Below are positions 40,683 through 49,515 of a DNA stretch of 64,000 nucleotides, piece after piece. The notes beneath the pieces are model-generated. The model was not told where the DNA came from. It saw nothing but the letters and a program-made list of their open reading frames with translations, and ran no database searches. Every line of letters starts with the position of its first letter. Position 1 is the stretch's first letter. Made by a program: the position numbers and the translations under genes. The DNA is from Branchipolynoe longqiensis (taxonomy: Eukaryota; Annelida; Polychaeta; Phyllodocida; Polynoidae), in NCBI GenBank assembly GCA_030323885.1, contig CM059196.1, forward strand, positions 35,380,481-35,444,480, in the 5' to 3' direction.

Positions 40683-41274
40683 CCCTGCGCAGCTTACCGC
40701 CTGATGCCCGTTGATGGTTATTCGCCCGTACACGCAATGACCGGGGTGTGGGCGATATATTTGTGCTTGTCGCCGGGTCCCATTTTACTGTGCATGCCAG
40801 ATTCAATATCGAGTTGTGTCGTTGCGCGTGCATTAAAACGAACAAAGAAAAAAAGAGAAGAAAAAAGAACAAAAGAAAAACGCCACCACGAGTACAACTC
40901 GCGTCCGTCTTTTGTCTCTTTTTTTCTTCTCTCTCTCTCTCTTTTTTTTTTTCTGTTATCGTTATTTTATCTTTTTTGTATCGTCTTTTTTTCTCACTTT
41001 TTCTTTCTCTCCCTCCCCATTCTTTTCTTTAATGACACGCCCTTCTGGTAATGTTCACCGGAAGTGCGTGTGAGCCATTATTACTCGCCGTTCTGCGCGC
41101 GCTGCAGCATGAATAGACCTTATATCGCTCATCTAAAACCCGGCTCCACATCCCTAAGACCTGTATGCGTAGTGACATACCCTACGCCCCGCCCCCCGTT
41201 CCCGCCCTTTGTGGTTGTTGTTGGCCATTTTTTAATCAAAATTGTCATCTGTGTAAAATTATTTGCATACGTCT
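40683..41274. other. Unique sequence with purine/pyrimidine mirror and ETS site
   Basis: An A/G tract (40838-40886) faces a T/C tract (40912-41030), so the two can pair as an imperfect hairpin. An exact ETS motif ACCGGAAGTG occurs at 41057-41066 in a locally GC-rich patch. No exon recognised. Confidence 0.4.
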
Positions 41275-41501
41275 GTTTGATTGGTCGTTGGAGTTTGACA
41301 TCATTGCAACATCTAAGGTCATATCAGGAGGGGTTCAATCTTGTGACAGCGCGCAATCATAGCAACTTATTAGTATTGCACTACTGGGAAATCATTCCGC
41401 CGGCACCATGACCCCGATATCCCACTCAGTCACATTATCCTGACACTGAACTAACCAGTCCTTGCCCTATCCTAATAATGGCGAGCGTCAGGCTAGGAAG
41501 C
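41275..41501 (-). mobile_element. SINE-A, head and linker missing
   Basis: Tail complement GTCGTTGGAGTTTGACATC, complete body to GCTAGGAAGCG, then it stops before the linker. The bases beyond (GATGTGAGCGCCTCAGGCTT) resemble those beyond the copy at 5214 (GATAATGTGAGCGCC), hinting at a third head form or a shared older insertion. Confidence 0.8.
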
Positions 41502-41530
41502 GCATGCACCGCTTGGTGATGTGAGCGCCT

Positions 41531-41595
41531 CAGGCTTCCTCCGCCGGATCAACCACAATTCGGAATTATTGGCCGATTCGGACAGAGGAAGCCTG
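41531..41595. repeat. Inverted repeat, 11-bp arms
   Basis: CAGGCTTCCTC (41531-41541) and GAGGAAGCCTG (41585-41595) can form a stem with a 43-base loop. Confidence 0.75.
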
Positions 41596-41754
41596 CGACT
41601 GGTGTGGGAGAAAGAGGGGGGGGGGGGGAATTACAACAGGTTATGATGAGTTCTATTTCTTAATTGGGGATAGTTCAGTCCATTTGGTCCATGTCAGGTG
41701 ATGGGAGAGGGAGGACCTGGGAGCCCGAGGAGGTAGGCCCGGGAGCCGACCTAC

Positions 41755-41933
41755 TGACAAGTATAAATGTTATAAGTCATTACTCCGTCCTGATATGACC
41801 TTAGATGTTGCTAGGACGTAAAACAACAACAAACAAAGAAACAAACAAACTTTAACTCGACCAGGAACCAAATTCCCGCTCTCCCGCACTCGGAGGACAG
41901 CCCTCTACGGATTCAGGCACTACGTCCTGTTTT
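41755..41933 (-). mobile_element. SINE-A head fragment hosting a nested 3' unit
   Basis: GACAAGTATAAATGTTATAA, then GTCATT (linker, minus) is interrupted at about 41783 and resumes at 41851 with TTTAACTCGACCAGGAACC and a type 1 head ending TACGTCCTG. Removing 41784-41850 restores the normal order GTCATT..TTTGACTCGACC seen in other copies. Confidence 0.75.
41784..41850 (+). mobile_element. SINE-A 3' unit only, nested
   Basis: CCGTCCTGATATGACCTTAG ... TAGGACG with a long AAC/AAAC-rich tail (about 30 bp), inserted within the linker of another SINE-A on the opposite strand. The stem is intact, so it is younger than its host. Confidence 0.78.
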
Positions 41934-41943
41934 ATCTAATGGT

Positions 41944-42220
41944 TTGTTTGTTTGTTGTTGTTTTATGCCCTAGCAACATCTAAGGTGCTGCCCCATTGGA
42001 AGACCAGGCCGCAAGCACCATGACCTTATATCCCACTCAGTCAAATTATCCTGACACTGAGCCAACAAGTCCTTGCCCTATCCTAATAATGCTGAGCGCC
42101 AGTCTAGGAAGCGACAAGTATCAATTTTTAAGTCATTGATTTGACTCGACCAGGGTTCGACCCCACGATCTACCAACACGGGAGACGGACGCTCTAACTT
42201 CTAACTCATTCGGCCATCCC
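41944..42220 (-). mobile_element. SINE-A, type 2 head, perfect 10-bp TSD
   Basis: ATCTAATGGT occurs exactly at 41934-41943 and 42221-42230. Tail complement (TTGTTTGTTGTTGTTTTATG), body lacking about 75 bp between the 3' unit and GCTGCCCCAT, linker, and type 2 head with box B GGTTCGA. The internal deletion with intact ends means the deletion either happened before or after insertion without touching the edges. Confidence 0.9.
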
Positions 42221-42230
42221 ATCTAATGGT

Positions 42231-42559
42231 AAGCCTGGTGAGGTCAGACGGGTGCCCGTTGGCGTTGGTGGCGCTGCAGTCGGGGCTAGGATGGATGGGC
42301 GATAAGGAGGTGGTCTACTCTTCTTCCAAGTTGTAAACCCGTCTCCTTGTTTATGGCATAGATCACCCCCAGAGACAGATAACTGTTGTTGCAGCCCCTG
42401 CCCGCTGTAGCCCTCGCATCCCAACATCAGTGCCACATGTACTGCTACAGGGGCTAGCCCTCCTGCTCCCTTCCCTCCCTGATGAGACTATCTGCTGCCC
42501 TCTTACCCAGCAAGCAAACCGAGAGCGGTCCGATGTCGATCCTCATATATATATATATA
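42231..42559. other. Unique sequence
   Basis: Mixed sequence; no gene recognised. Confidence 0.45.
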
Positions 42560-42561
42560 TA

Positions 42562-42754
42562 CAGCAAAACCTCTCTAACCGACTACCTGCACCGATCGAC
42601 CACTCCCCTATATCGATCGCTTTATTTGGTTCCCAAACGATCGCTCATACAGTACCATTGTAATAAATGGAAAAACTCCCTAAACCGACCACCTCCCCAA
42701 AGGGACCAATTTAAAGTCGATTCCATGGTTGGTCGATTTACAGATGTTTTACTG
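42562..42754 (+). mobile_element. MITE-1 (pogo-like ends), full length, TA duplication
   Basis: Starts CAGCAAAACCTCTCTAACCG and ends GATTTACAGATGTTTTACTG, an inverted pair, with TA on each side (42560-42561 and 42755-42756). Internal landmarks GATCGACCACTCCCCTATAT and CGATCGCTTTATTTGG occur in all seven copies or pieces in the window. CAGTAAAACCTC-type ends with TA duplication are typical of pogo/Tigger members of the Tc1/mariner group. About 190 bp with no transposase makes it a MITE. Confidence 0.72.
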
Positions 42755-42788
42755 TACATATATATATATGATATATAATGAATTATAC

Positions 42789-42978
42789 GACCGGACGCGG
42801 TGGCCGAATCGGTAGAGCACTGGCTCACCGTGTGGAAGGTCAGGAGTTTGAATGCCAGCCGAGTCAAACCAATGACTTATAAAATTGATACTTGTCGCTA
42901 CCTAGCTTGGTGCTCAGCATCAATAGGATAGAACAAGGACTGGTTTGCACAGTGTCAGGATAATGTGACTGTGTGAGT
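42789..42978 (+). mobile_element. SINE-A, 3'-truncated, type 1 head
   Basis: Excellent type 1 head (GGACGCGGTGGCCGAATCGG), box B AGTTTGAATGCC, linker and first half of the body. It stops abruptly at GTGACTGTGTGAGTT, where C-rich DNA begins. Loss of the 3' end is unusual for retroposons and suggests a later deletion. Confidence 0.82.
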
Positions 42979-43118
42979 TCCCCCCCTCCTTACCCCCTCT
43001 AGCTATCCCATTTACCTCCACCTCCTCCTTCCCCATTTCTCTTCCTCCAGGGTCCACCCAGCCCCTGCACGACCAGCCCCTGCCCGACCTAGGCTTGGCT
43101 CAGCCCGGCTCGACTAGG

Positions 43119-43245
43119 CCCCGCCCCGCCCCGCCCCGCCCCGCCCCGCCCCGCCCCGCCCCGCCCCGCCCCGCCCCGCCCCGCCCCGCCCCGCCCCGCC
43201 CGCCACCCGACCGCCCGACCCGCCCCCGCCCCCGCCCCCGCCCCC
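43119..43245. repeat. (CCCCG)n pentamer array
   Basis: About 16 perfect CCCCG units (43119-43201) followed by (CCCCCG) units to 43245. Extremely GC-rich; the minus strand has G4 repeats at one-base spacing, an ideal G-quadruplex pattern. The Pro/Ala/Arg frame is repeat translation. Confidence 0.97.
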
Positions 43246-43465
43246 GCGACAGCCGGCGTTGCTGCCGAAGCCTCTCGGAAGCCATGTATCGGGTGGCGGG
43301 GCGGGGATGGGCGGACTGGTGGAGAGTGGATGGGCGGGCGGGCGGTGCCCAACTTAAATGGCCCTTGGCGTCCGAGAGTATTACTTTAAATAGCTATCGT
43401 TTAACGCCGACGTTGGTGATAGCTATGCATTACCTCCGCCTCCTCGACGTAAACATACACTCCTA

Positions 43466-43790
43466 CCTGCACACCCACACCCACACCCACACGCTCACAC
43501 ACACACATGCTCACCCTCACGCTCACCCGCCTCACCCGCACGCTCACCCGCACTCACACCTACACCCATACTCACACCCACACCCTCACCCTCACCCACG
43601 CCCTCACCCACACCCTCACCAACACCCACACCCACACCCTCACCCACAGCCATACCCTCACCCACACCCTCACCCACACCCACATCATCACCAGCACCCA
43701 CACCCACGCCCTCACCCACACCCTCACCAACACCCACACCCACACCCACGCCCTCACCCACACCCTCTCCCACACCCTCTCCCAAGCAAT
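43466..43790. repeat. CACCCA/CCCTCA hexamer array, first block
   Basis: ACCCACACCCTC hexamer units. Hexamers keep all frames open: His-Pro and Thr-Leu on plus; Gly-Val/Glu on minus. It ends at CAGTGCGGACTTA (43791-43803). Confidence 0.96.
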
Positions 43791-43842
43791 CAGTGCGGAC
43801 TTAACGTAACCTCCAGCTCCCCAATGCACACATAACTCCTAT

Positions 43843-44289
43843 CTACACACCCACACCTTCACCCACACTCACACCCACACCTTCACCCACACCCCACCCG
43901 CACCCACACCCCACCCAGACCGACCACCCCACCCAGACCCACACCCCACCCAGACCCACACCCCGCCCACACCCATACCCACACCCCACCCACACCCTCA
44001 TCGACACCCTCACCCACACGCTCACCCACACCCACACACTCACCCTCACCCACATCCACACCCACATCCACATCCACACCCACACCCACCTCGACACCCA
44101 CACCCTCACCCACGCCCTCACCCACATCCACACCCACCTCCACACCCAAACCCACCTCCACACCCACACCCTCACCCACACCCTCACCCATACCCTCACC
44201 CACACCTCACCCACATCCACACCCTCACCCACATCCACACCCACACCCACATCCACACCCACACCCACACCCAAATCGATACCCACACC
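43843..44289. repeat. CACCCA/CCCTCA hexamer array, second block
   Basis: Same hexamer type as the first block, and it also ends at CAGTGCGGACTTA (44290-44302), so the pair probably arose by duplication of about 500 bp that included the unique end. Confidence 0.96.
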
Positions 44290-44355
44290 CAGTGCGGACT
44301 TACGTGTCTAGATGCGCTAACCCAGGTTAGTGAGAGTGAGAGGCGCATTTTCTTT

Positions 44356-44423
44356 CATTATTTAAGGTAACCAGTGTCTACGTTGCAATCATTATTTAAG
44401 GTAACCAGTGTCTACGTTGCAAT
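44356..44423. repeat. Perfect 34-bp tandem duplication
   Basis: CATTATTTAAGGTAACCAGT and the following 14 bases occur twice in a row (44356-44389, 44390-44423) without difference, so the duplication is recent. Confidence 0.97.
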
Positions 44424-44554
44424 CGGGTTGACATTAAGCACTCAGCCGGTAGTGTCCTTTATTCCCACTGCTGGAGTCTTAGACTTTATAGAGAGACACT
44501 CCCAGTGTTTTATATGGTCTTAAGTCACTACTGTGTCTCCCCTGTACCCACACA

Positions 44555-44884
44555 CTGGACGCGGTGGTCAAAATGGTAGAGCGCAGGCCTCCCGTGCGGA
44601 CATTTCGGAGTTCAATTCCCAGTCGAGTCAAACCAATGAGTTACTAAATTGATATTTCTTGCCTTCCTAGCCAGGTACTTGGCATTATTCTGATAGGGCA
44701 AGGACTGGTTGGCTCGCTTTCAGGAGAATGTGACTGAGTAGGATATCAGGGCATGCACTGGTGGCCTGGTCTCTCATTGGGGCAGCAGTATAGAGTTGCG
44801 ATGAGTGTACTATCACAAGTCATTAACCGTCCGTATATGACCTTAGATTTGTCCAGGGATTAAAACTCCAGCAAGCAACCAACC
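44555..44884 (+). mobile_element. SINE-A, full length, type 1 head, imperfect TSD
   Basis: Head GGACGCGGTGGTCAAAATGG, box B AGTTCAATTCCC, linker, body, degraded 3' unit (CGTCCGT / CAGGGAT), tail AACTCCAGCAAGCAACC. TACCCACACA (44545-44554) and TACTCACACA (44887-44896) form an imperfect duplication. Confidence 0.83.
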
Positions 44885-44896
44885 TTTACTCACACA

Positions 44897-45265
44897 AAGT
44901 TGTTTAGTTAATAATCAGGATGCGTAGTAAGTATTCCAAATTGTATACATTAACTATGATTGGCAGTTATAAAACAAAACAAAACAAAAATAATAATAAT
45001 ATTAAAATGTTGCTAAAAATAAATACATAATTTATTATTAAATTTTCAATAAGCTCCCTACAGATAAAGAAAAACCACTAAACTCTTATAAAGGAACATT
45101 ACCAAACTAGTGAATCTGAAGCGCGTTGTTTATAATCAAAGCTTGCTGTCACTGTCAGTGTTTATACATTGAAACCTATTTATGTTGTCAGTGATTCCTT
45201 CCCACTTTCCGTTGTCACTGCATAAAATTAGCATCCATCCAAATCACGTCTAGTCACGTGCACGC
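44897..45265. other. AT-rich unique sequence
   Basis: Contains AAAAC and AAT short repeats near 44970-45000. No gene recognised. Confidence 0.5.
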
Positions 45266-45270
45266 CCCTC

Positions 45271-45302
45271 ACCCCCCCCCCCCCCACACACACACACACA
45301 CT
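45271..45302. repeat. Poly-C plus (CA)n
   Basis: Run of 15 C followed by eight CA units. Confidence 0.95.
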
Positions 45303-45377
45303 CTCCACCCTCCCACCTTCACCTTCACGCCCCTCACCGACACCTCATACTCCCACTGCCAAAGATCGCGTCAAATT

Positions 45378-45610
45378 CAAAATGGCGGCGAAAATTATTC
45401 ACCACTCTGGAAAGGCAAGGCCGAATTCTCATCACGCGAGAGCCCGGGGCCGCGAGAGCAGGGGTCGCGAAGGCTTCTGGGAACGGGGAACGGGGAACGG
45501 GGGCGCGTCGGGGTTGGGGGGCCATGGCCTCCCTGATCCGGGGGAAAGCAATTTGGGCGGGTTGGGGTGGGGGCAGAGTGCAGGAGGGTTGCAACTATGC
45601 CTCTGACCAT
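45378..45610 (+). promoter_or_regulatory. GC-rich patch starting at a YY1-type site
   Basis: CAAAATGGCGGC (45378-45389) is an exact YY1/Pho-type site with an ATG in good context. CpG-rich sequence follows, with three GGGAACG units. The frame from the ATG (74 residues) is Arg/Gly-rich with no known domain. A small promoter with 5' exon is possible but unsupported by any downstream exon seen here. Confidence 0.25.
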
Positions 45611-46035
45611 TATATATGTATATATATATATTTTTGTATATATACATGTATAACTTATGTATATAGGTCTTGACCATTATACTATAATTGTTCCATAGCC
45701 ATTTCAACACACAAAAAGTGGAATTAGTACGAAATACAATAACCTTCCGGTAAAGATCTTGTATTTCAATTTTTTTTTATAAATTGGATTGGCGTTTACA
45801 GGGTTTTGCACCTGAACTCTTTATTTATATAGGCACACTCTGGTCGGCAGTTGTCGGTGATAACAAACAGTAAAAGGTTGAGTTGAAGTAGTTTCTGATA
45901 TCTTGCAGTACCATAAAAGCCCACCTTTAAAAATAAAAACTGAAATTGCTAGCCTGAGTGGGTCGAAAGTCGAATATAGCGAGCGTAAGCATTACCAGGT
46001 GGCAGCAGTATAGAGTTTTACAGGCGTGAATGAAA
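45611..46035. other. AT-rich sequence
   Basis: TATATATGTATATA microsatellite (45612-45665), then mixed sequence. TTGGCGTTTACAGGGTTTTG (45792-45811) is the inverse of a string at 31635. ACCAGGTGGCAGCAG near 45993 is a weak CTCF-like match. Confidence 0.45.
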
Positions 46036-46048
46036 CCAGGCCTTAGTT

Positions 46049-46340
46049 TGTTTGTTGTTGTTTTACGTCCTAGCAACATCTAAGGTCATATCAGGACGGG
46101 TACCGACTTGTGACAGTGCGCACTCATGGCGACTTTATAGTGCTGTCCCACTGGGAAACCATGCCGCCGGCACCATGACCTGGTATCCCACTCAGTCACA
46201 TTATCCTGACACTGAGCACACCAGTCCTTGCCCTATCCTAATAATGCCGAGCGCCTGGCTAGGAAGCAACAAGTATCAATTTTAAAGTCATTGGTTTGAC
46301 TCGACCGGGACTCGAACCCACGACCCCACGATCTACCAGC
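46049..46340 (-). mobile_element. SINE-A, perfect 13-bp TSD, young
   Basis: CCAGGCCTTAGTT is exact at 46036-46048 and 46341-46353. Body, linker and box B (complement of GGGACTCGAACCC) are close to consensus, and the 3' stem is intact. The head is cut at GGTAGATCGTGGGGTCGTGG, so 5' truncation occurred on insertion. Longest exact duplication found, shared with 58429. Confidence 0.93.
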
Positions 46341-46383
46341 CCAGGCCTTAGTTATAAAGGCATGTATGGAAACAGGGCACAAT

Positions 46384-46715
46384 ACGAATACAATAAGGAG
46401 AAGAAGAAGAAAAAGAAACGGAAGAAAAAACACACAAAAACAGAAGAAAAAGAAGATGAAAAAGAAAACGAAGAAAAAAAAGAAGAACAAGAACAAGAAA
46501 ATGAAGAAGGCAAAGAAAATGACGAAGAAAAAGAAGAAAAAGAAGAAAACGACGAAGAACAAGAAAATGAAAAAAACTAAGAACACGAAGAAGAAAAAGA
46601 ACAAGAACAAGAAAACGAAGAAGAAAAGAAAAAGAAGAAAACGAAGAAGAAAACTAAGAAGAAAAGAAGAAAAAGAAGAAGAACAACAACAAAGAAGAAC
46701 AACAAAAACATTAGC
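46384..46715. repeat. (GAA)n/(AAG)n polypurine tract
   Basis: About 330 bp of A/G with occasional C (AAGAACAAGAAC). Lys/Glu-rich plus frames and Phe/Leu-rich minus frames are repeat translation. Purine asymmetry could support triplex DNA. Confidence 0.95.
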
Positions 46716-46930
46716 GAGAACAATGTCTTGGTTCTCCAAGTACTAACACAATATATTATATAGCACATATATGTGCAGTATAAATTATTATGCGAAAGAT
46801 AAATTCCCTCTTCTGTACCATAAGATGCACTAAACGTCAGATTAATACCCCAAACCTGGTGTCAGTTCCAGCCAGTTATTACCCAGAAACCATCAGTACA
46901 AAGTTCATAGATGTATGTGTGACCTACCAT
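46716..46930. other. Unique spacer
   Basis: No element recognised. Confidence 0.4.
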
Positions 46931-46942
46931 GGGGAAAAGGGT

Positions 46943-47292
46943 TGGCTGGTTAGTTGTTGGACTTATACGTCCTGGCAACATCTAAGGTCATACCAGGATG
47001 GATACTGATTTCTGACAGTGCACAGTCATGGTGATTTTATAGTAATGCCCCACTGGGAAATCAGGTGGCTGGCACCATGAGCCAATATCCCACTCGGTCA
47101 CATTATCCTGACACTGAGCCAAGCAGTCCTTGCCCTATCCTAATAATGCCAAGCACCTGGCTAGGAAGCAACAAGTATCGATATTTAAGTAATTGGATTG
47201 AGTCGACCAGGGTTTCGACCCATGGGTTTTAATCCCACCATCTACCAACACGAGAGATGGATGCTCAACTCATTTGGCCATCCCGCCTGGTG
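46943..47292 (-). mobile_element. SINE-A, full length, perfect 12-bp TSD
   Basis: GGGGAAAAGGGT is exact at 46931-46942 and 47293-47304. Complete copy with type 2 head (complement of CATTTGGCCATCCCGCCTGG), linker and body; about 8-10% different by eye from the family consensus. Confidence 0.93.
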
Positions 47293-47304
47293 GGGGAAAA
47301 GGGT

Positions 47305-47498
47305 ACTTGCACGCTACCATACTGCTATCAAGAAAAACAAATATAAATATCCTGCAACCACTATTTAAACTACCCGACCAGTATTTTGATGACGTCATAA
47401 AACAGGATCCAATGGCGATATTTGGGAAGGGCGATGCTGAAACTTAAAGTAGAAGGGTAATATAAATATTTTTTTAATGAATAACAAAAAGTTTATAG
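47305..47498. other. Unique spacer
   Basis: No element recognised. Confidence 0.4.
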
Positions 47499-47965
47499 GA
47501 AAAGTCCTTGCTGAGGAGCAGGAGGGAGGTGTTGGGGAGTGAGGATGTGTAGGGGGGATTGGGGGGTGGTAGGGGGGCGGAATAGTCCTTGCTGAGGAGC
47601 AGCAGGGAGGTGCTCCGGAGTGAGGATGTGTAGGGAGGAGTGGGGGGTGGGGGGTGGTGGGTGGCCGGAATAGTCCTCGCTTAGGAGCAGGAGGGAGGTG
47701 TTGGGGAGTGAGGATGTGTGAGGGGGAGTGGGGTGGGTGGGGGTGGTGGGGGTGGGGGTGGGGATGGCCGGAATAGTCCTCACTGAGGAGCAAGAGGGAG
47801 GTGTTGGGGAGTGTGGATGTGTGTGGGTGGATGTGGTGTGTGGGTGGGTGTGGTGTGTTGGTGTCGTTGTGGGGTTATGGGTGTGTGTGTGGTGTGTGTG
47901 GGAGAGGGGCGCGGTGTGTGTGGGGGAGTGTGGGTGTGGGTGTGGGTGGGGGGTGGGTGGGAATT
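47499..47965. repeat. 80-100-bp minisatellite, four units, then GTGTGG array
   Basis: AGTCCTTGCTGAGGAGCAGG recurs at about 47502, 47584, 47673 and 47775, each followed by GGGAGGTGTTGGGGAGTGAGG-like and G-rich spacer of variable length. GTGTGGTGTGTGGG DNA follows to 47965. The minus frame repeats a 30-residue peptide and is repeat translation. Confidence 0.92.
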
Positions 47966-48177
47966 AATGCCCCGCTGTGAAGTAGGCGCACTGCCGGGTC
48001 CGGCAGTCCACAGGAAGCGTGGTTGATAAGAGGCGTGCGCCGCATGGATGCCTCTTTATCTGGGTTTACTTACTCGGCTGATAAGCCGGCCCCGGGTGCC
48101 ATGGCCTGCGACACGTGAACGGCTGGCCGTATTTGTTGTGGAACCACTCGTTGTAGCGGCCAAACGGGGCCGGGGAG
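47966..48177. other. GC-rich unique sequence
   Basis: Mixed sequence; no gene recognised. Confidence 0.4.
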
Positions 48178-48510
48178 TAAGAGCGGGGCGCGGGGCGCGG
48201 GGCGCGTGGCGCGGGGCGCGGGGCGCGGGGCGCGGGGCGCGGGGCGTGGTGCGGGGCGTGGGGCGCGGGGCGTGGGGCGCGGGTCGCGGGGCGCGGGGCG
48301 CGGGGCGCGGGTCGCGGGGCGCGGGGCGCGGGTCGCGGGGGCGGAGGGCGCGGGACGCGGGCTCGGGGCGCGGGGCGCGGGGCGCGGGGCGCGGGGCGCG
48401 GGGCGCGGGGCGCGGGGCGCGGGGCGCGGGGCGCGGGGCGCGGGGCGTGGTGCGGGGCGTGGGGCGCGGGGCGTGGGGCGTGGGGCGAGGAGCGTGGGGC
48501 GTGGGGCGCC
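48178..48510. repeat. (GGGGCGC)n heptamer array
   Basis: About 45 units of GGGGCGC with GTGGGGC and GGGTCGC variants. Near 85% GC or more and very CpG-dense. Heptamers cycle the frame every 21 bases, giving a GARGAGR peptide on plus and PAPRAPR on minus over 200 residues. Forms CpG- and G-quadruplex-rich DNA. Confidence 0.97.
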
Positions 48511-48554
48511 GTCTGGTGGTTTTAATAAGGTGGAGGTGGGGAGCGGGCAGGGTA

Positions 48555-48820
48555 GGGAAGGGAGTGGGCAGGGTGTGTGTTATGTGTGTCATGTGTGTCA
48601 TGTGTGTTATTCGTGTTATGTGTGTTGTGTGTGTTATGTGTGCAGACGGTATATGCATGTATGTATGTGTGTAATGTATGCGTGTTTATATGTGTATATA
48701 TAGATGTGTGCATCATTTATATACGGAAGTGTGTAGACGTGTATGTAGGTGTGTTTATGTGTGTATGTGTGTGACATGTGCTATGTATGTCTGTATGTGA
48801 ATATCTGTCTGTATGTGTCT
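48555..48820. repeat. TGTGTGTTA / TGTATG array
   Basis: Irregular GTGTGTCATGTGTGTTAT and ATGTATGTGTGTA units. Cys/Val/Tyr frames are repeat translation. Confidence 0.9.
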
Positions 48821-48824
48821 GTAT

Positions 48825-48862
48825 GGTACACATATAGAAAACATGTTTTCTATATGTGTACC
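48825..48862. repeat. 38-bp perfect palindrome
   Basis: GGTACACATATAGAAAACA followed by its exact reverse complement, no spacer. The half matches the GGTACACATATAGAAAACAT segment of the MITE-5 core, so the palindrome was made by inverted duplication of core sequence. Confidence 0.95.
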
Positions 48863-48945
48863 AAGCGATTTGTTTCTAGGCGGTGTGGTTTTAGAGATAT
48901 TTAACTTTTTCTGTATGAAGATTGCACATAGCCATTGAGTTTGCA
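48844..48945 (-). mobile_element. MITE-5 core fragment
   Basis: Minus-strand half of the MITE-5 core (GTGTACCAAGCGATTTGTTT, CTAGGCGGTGTGGTTTTAGA, TGAAGATTGCACATAGCC). Starts in the palindrome and ends before the element terminus. Confidence 0.6.
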
Positions 48946-49033
48946 GTGTGACAGTGTGTTTATTATTGTGGTTACTATCACCACAATGGCCCCACTTCCG
49001 TTTAGCGTGACATCAGTGCATACCCTATATACC

Positions 49034-49131
49034 GTTGTAAGGATATTCTAACTCCCTAAGCCGACTACCTCCCTAATTGGACCAATTAAAGTCGGTTCCA
49101 TGGTCGGTCGATTTAGAGAGGTTTTCCTGTA
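49034..49131 (+). mobile_element. MITE-1 right half
   Basis: CTCCCTAAGCCGACTACCTC, AAAGTCGGTTCCATGGTCGG and the end GAGAGGTTTTCCTGTA. The left half is missing. Confidence 0.65.
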
Positions 49132-49204
49132 TGGGTATATATACATGTCTTATATATTTGGTTGTAGAGAAGGAGCGGTTATTATGTGTATATATATATA
49201 TATA

Positions 49205-49320
49205 TACAGCATAACCTCTCTATACAGACCCCTCCACAGATCGACCACTCCCCTATATCGATCGCTTTATTTGGGTCCGAACAATACCATTGTAAGGGTA
49301 TTATGGCTCTAAACCGATCA
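49205..49320 (+). mobile_element. MITE-1 left half
   Basis: TACAGCATAACCTCTCTATA, GATCGACCACTCCCCTATAT, CGATCGCTTTATTTGGGTCC, stopping near GGCTCTAAACCGATCA. The right half is missing. Order relative to the previous piece is right half then left half. Confidence 0.65.
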
Positions 49321-49515
49321 TGTATCATACCCTCAGGGTACTGCATATATGGTTGTGCACGTGGGAAGAATGTACTGACCAGGTGTGGATCCATAATAGA
49401 AGTTGCTATGGCTGGAAGATGGTGGTAACAGATGTGATGGTAATTGCATATCTAATAATAACGACAATAAGAGAAGGTTGTTGTGCATGTGATGTCAAAT
49501 TAGCTTCACTCTGTC
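49321..49515. other. Unique spacer
   Basis: No element recognised. Confidence 0.4.

Noticed and set aside
39861..41051. 396-residue open frame over a CACACCC array
   Set aside because: Low-complexity His/Thr/Pro translation ending in a T-rich tract. No domain.
46296..46746. Lysine/glutamate-rich nuclear-protein-like frames
   Set aside because: Translation of an A/G tract, open in two phases.
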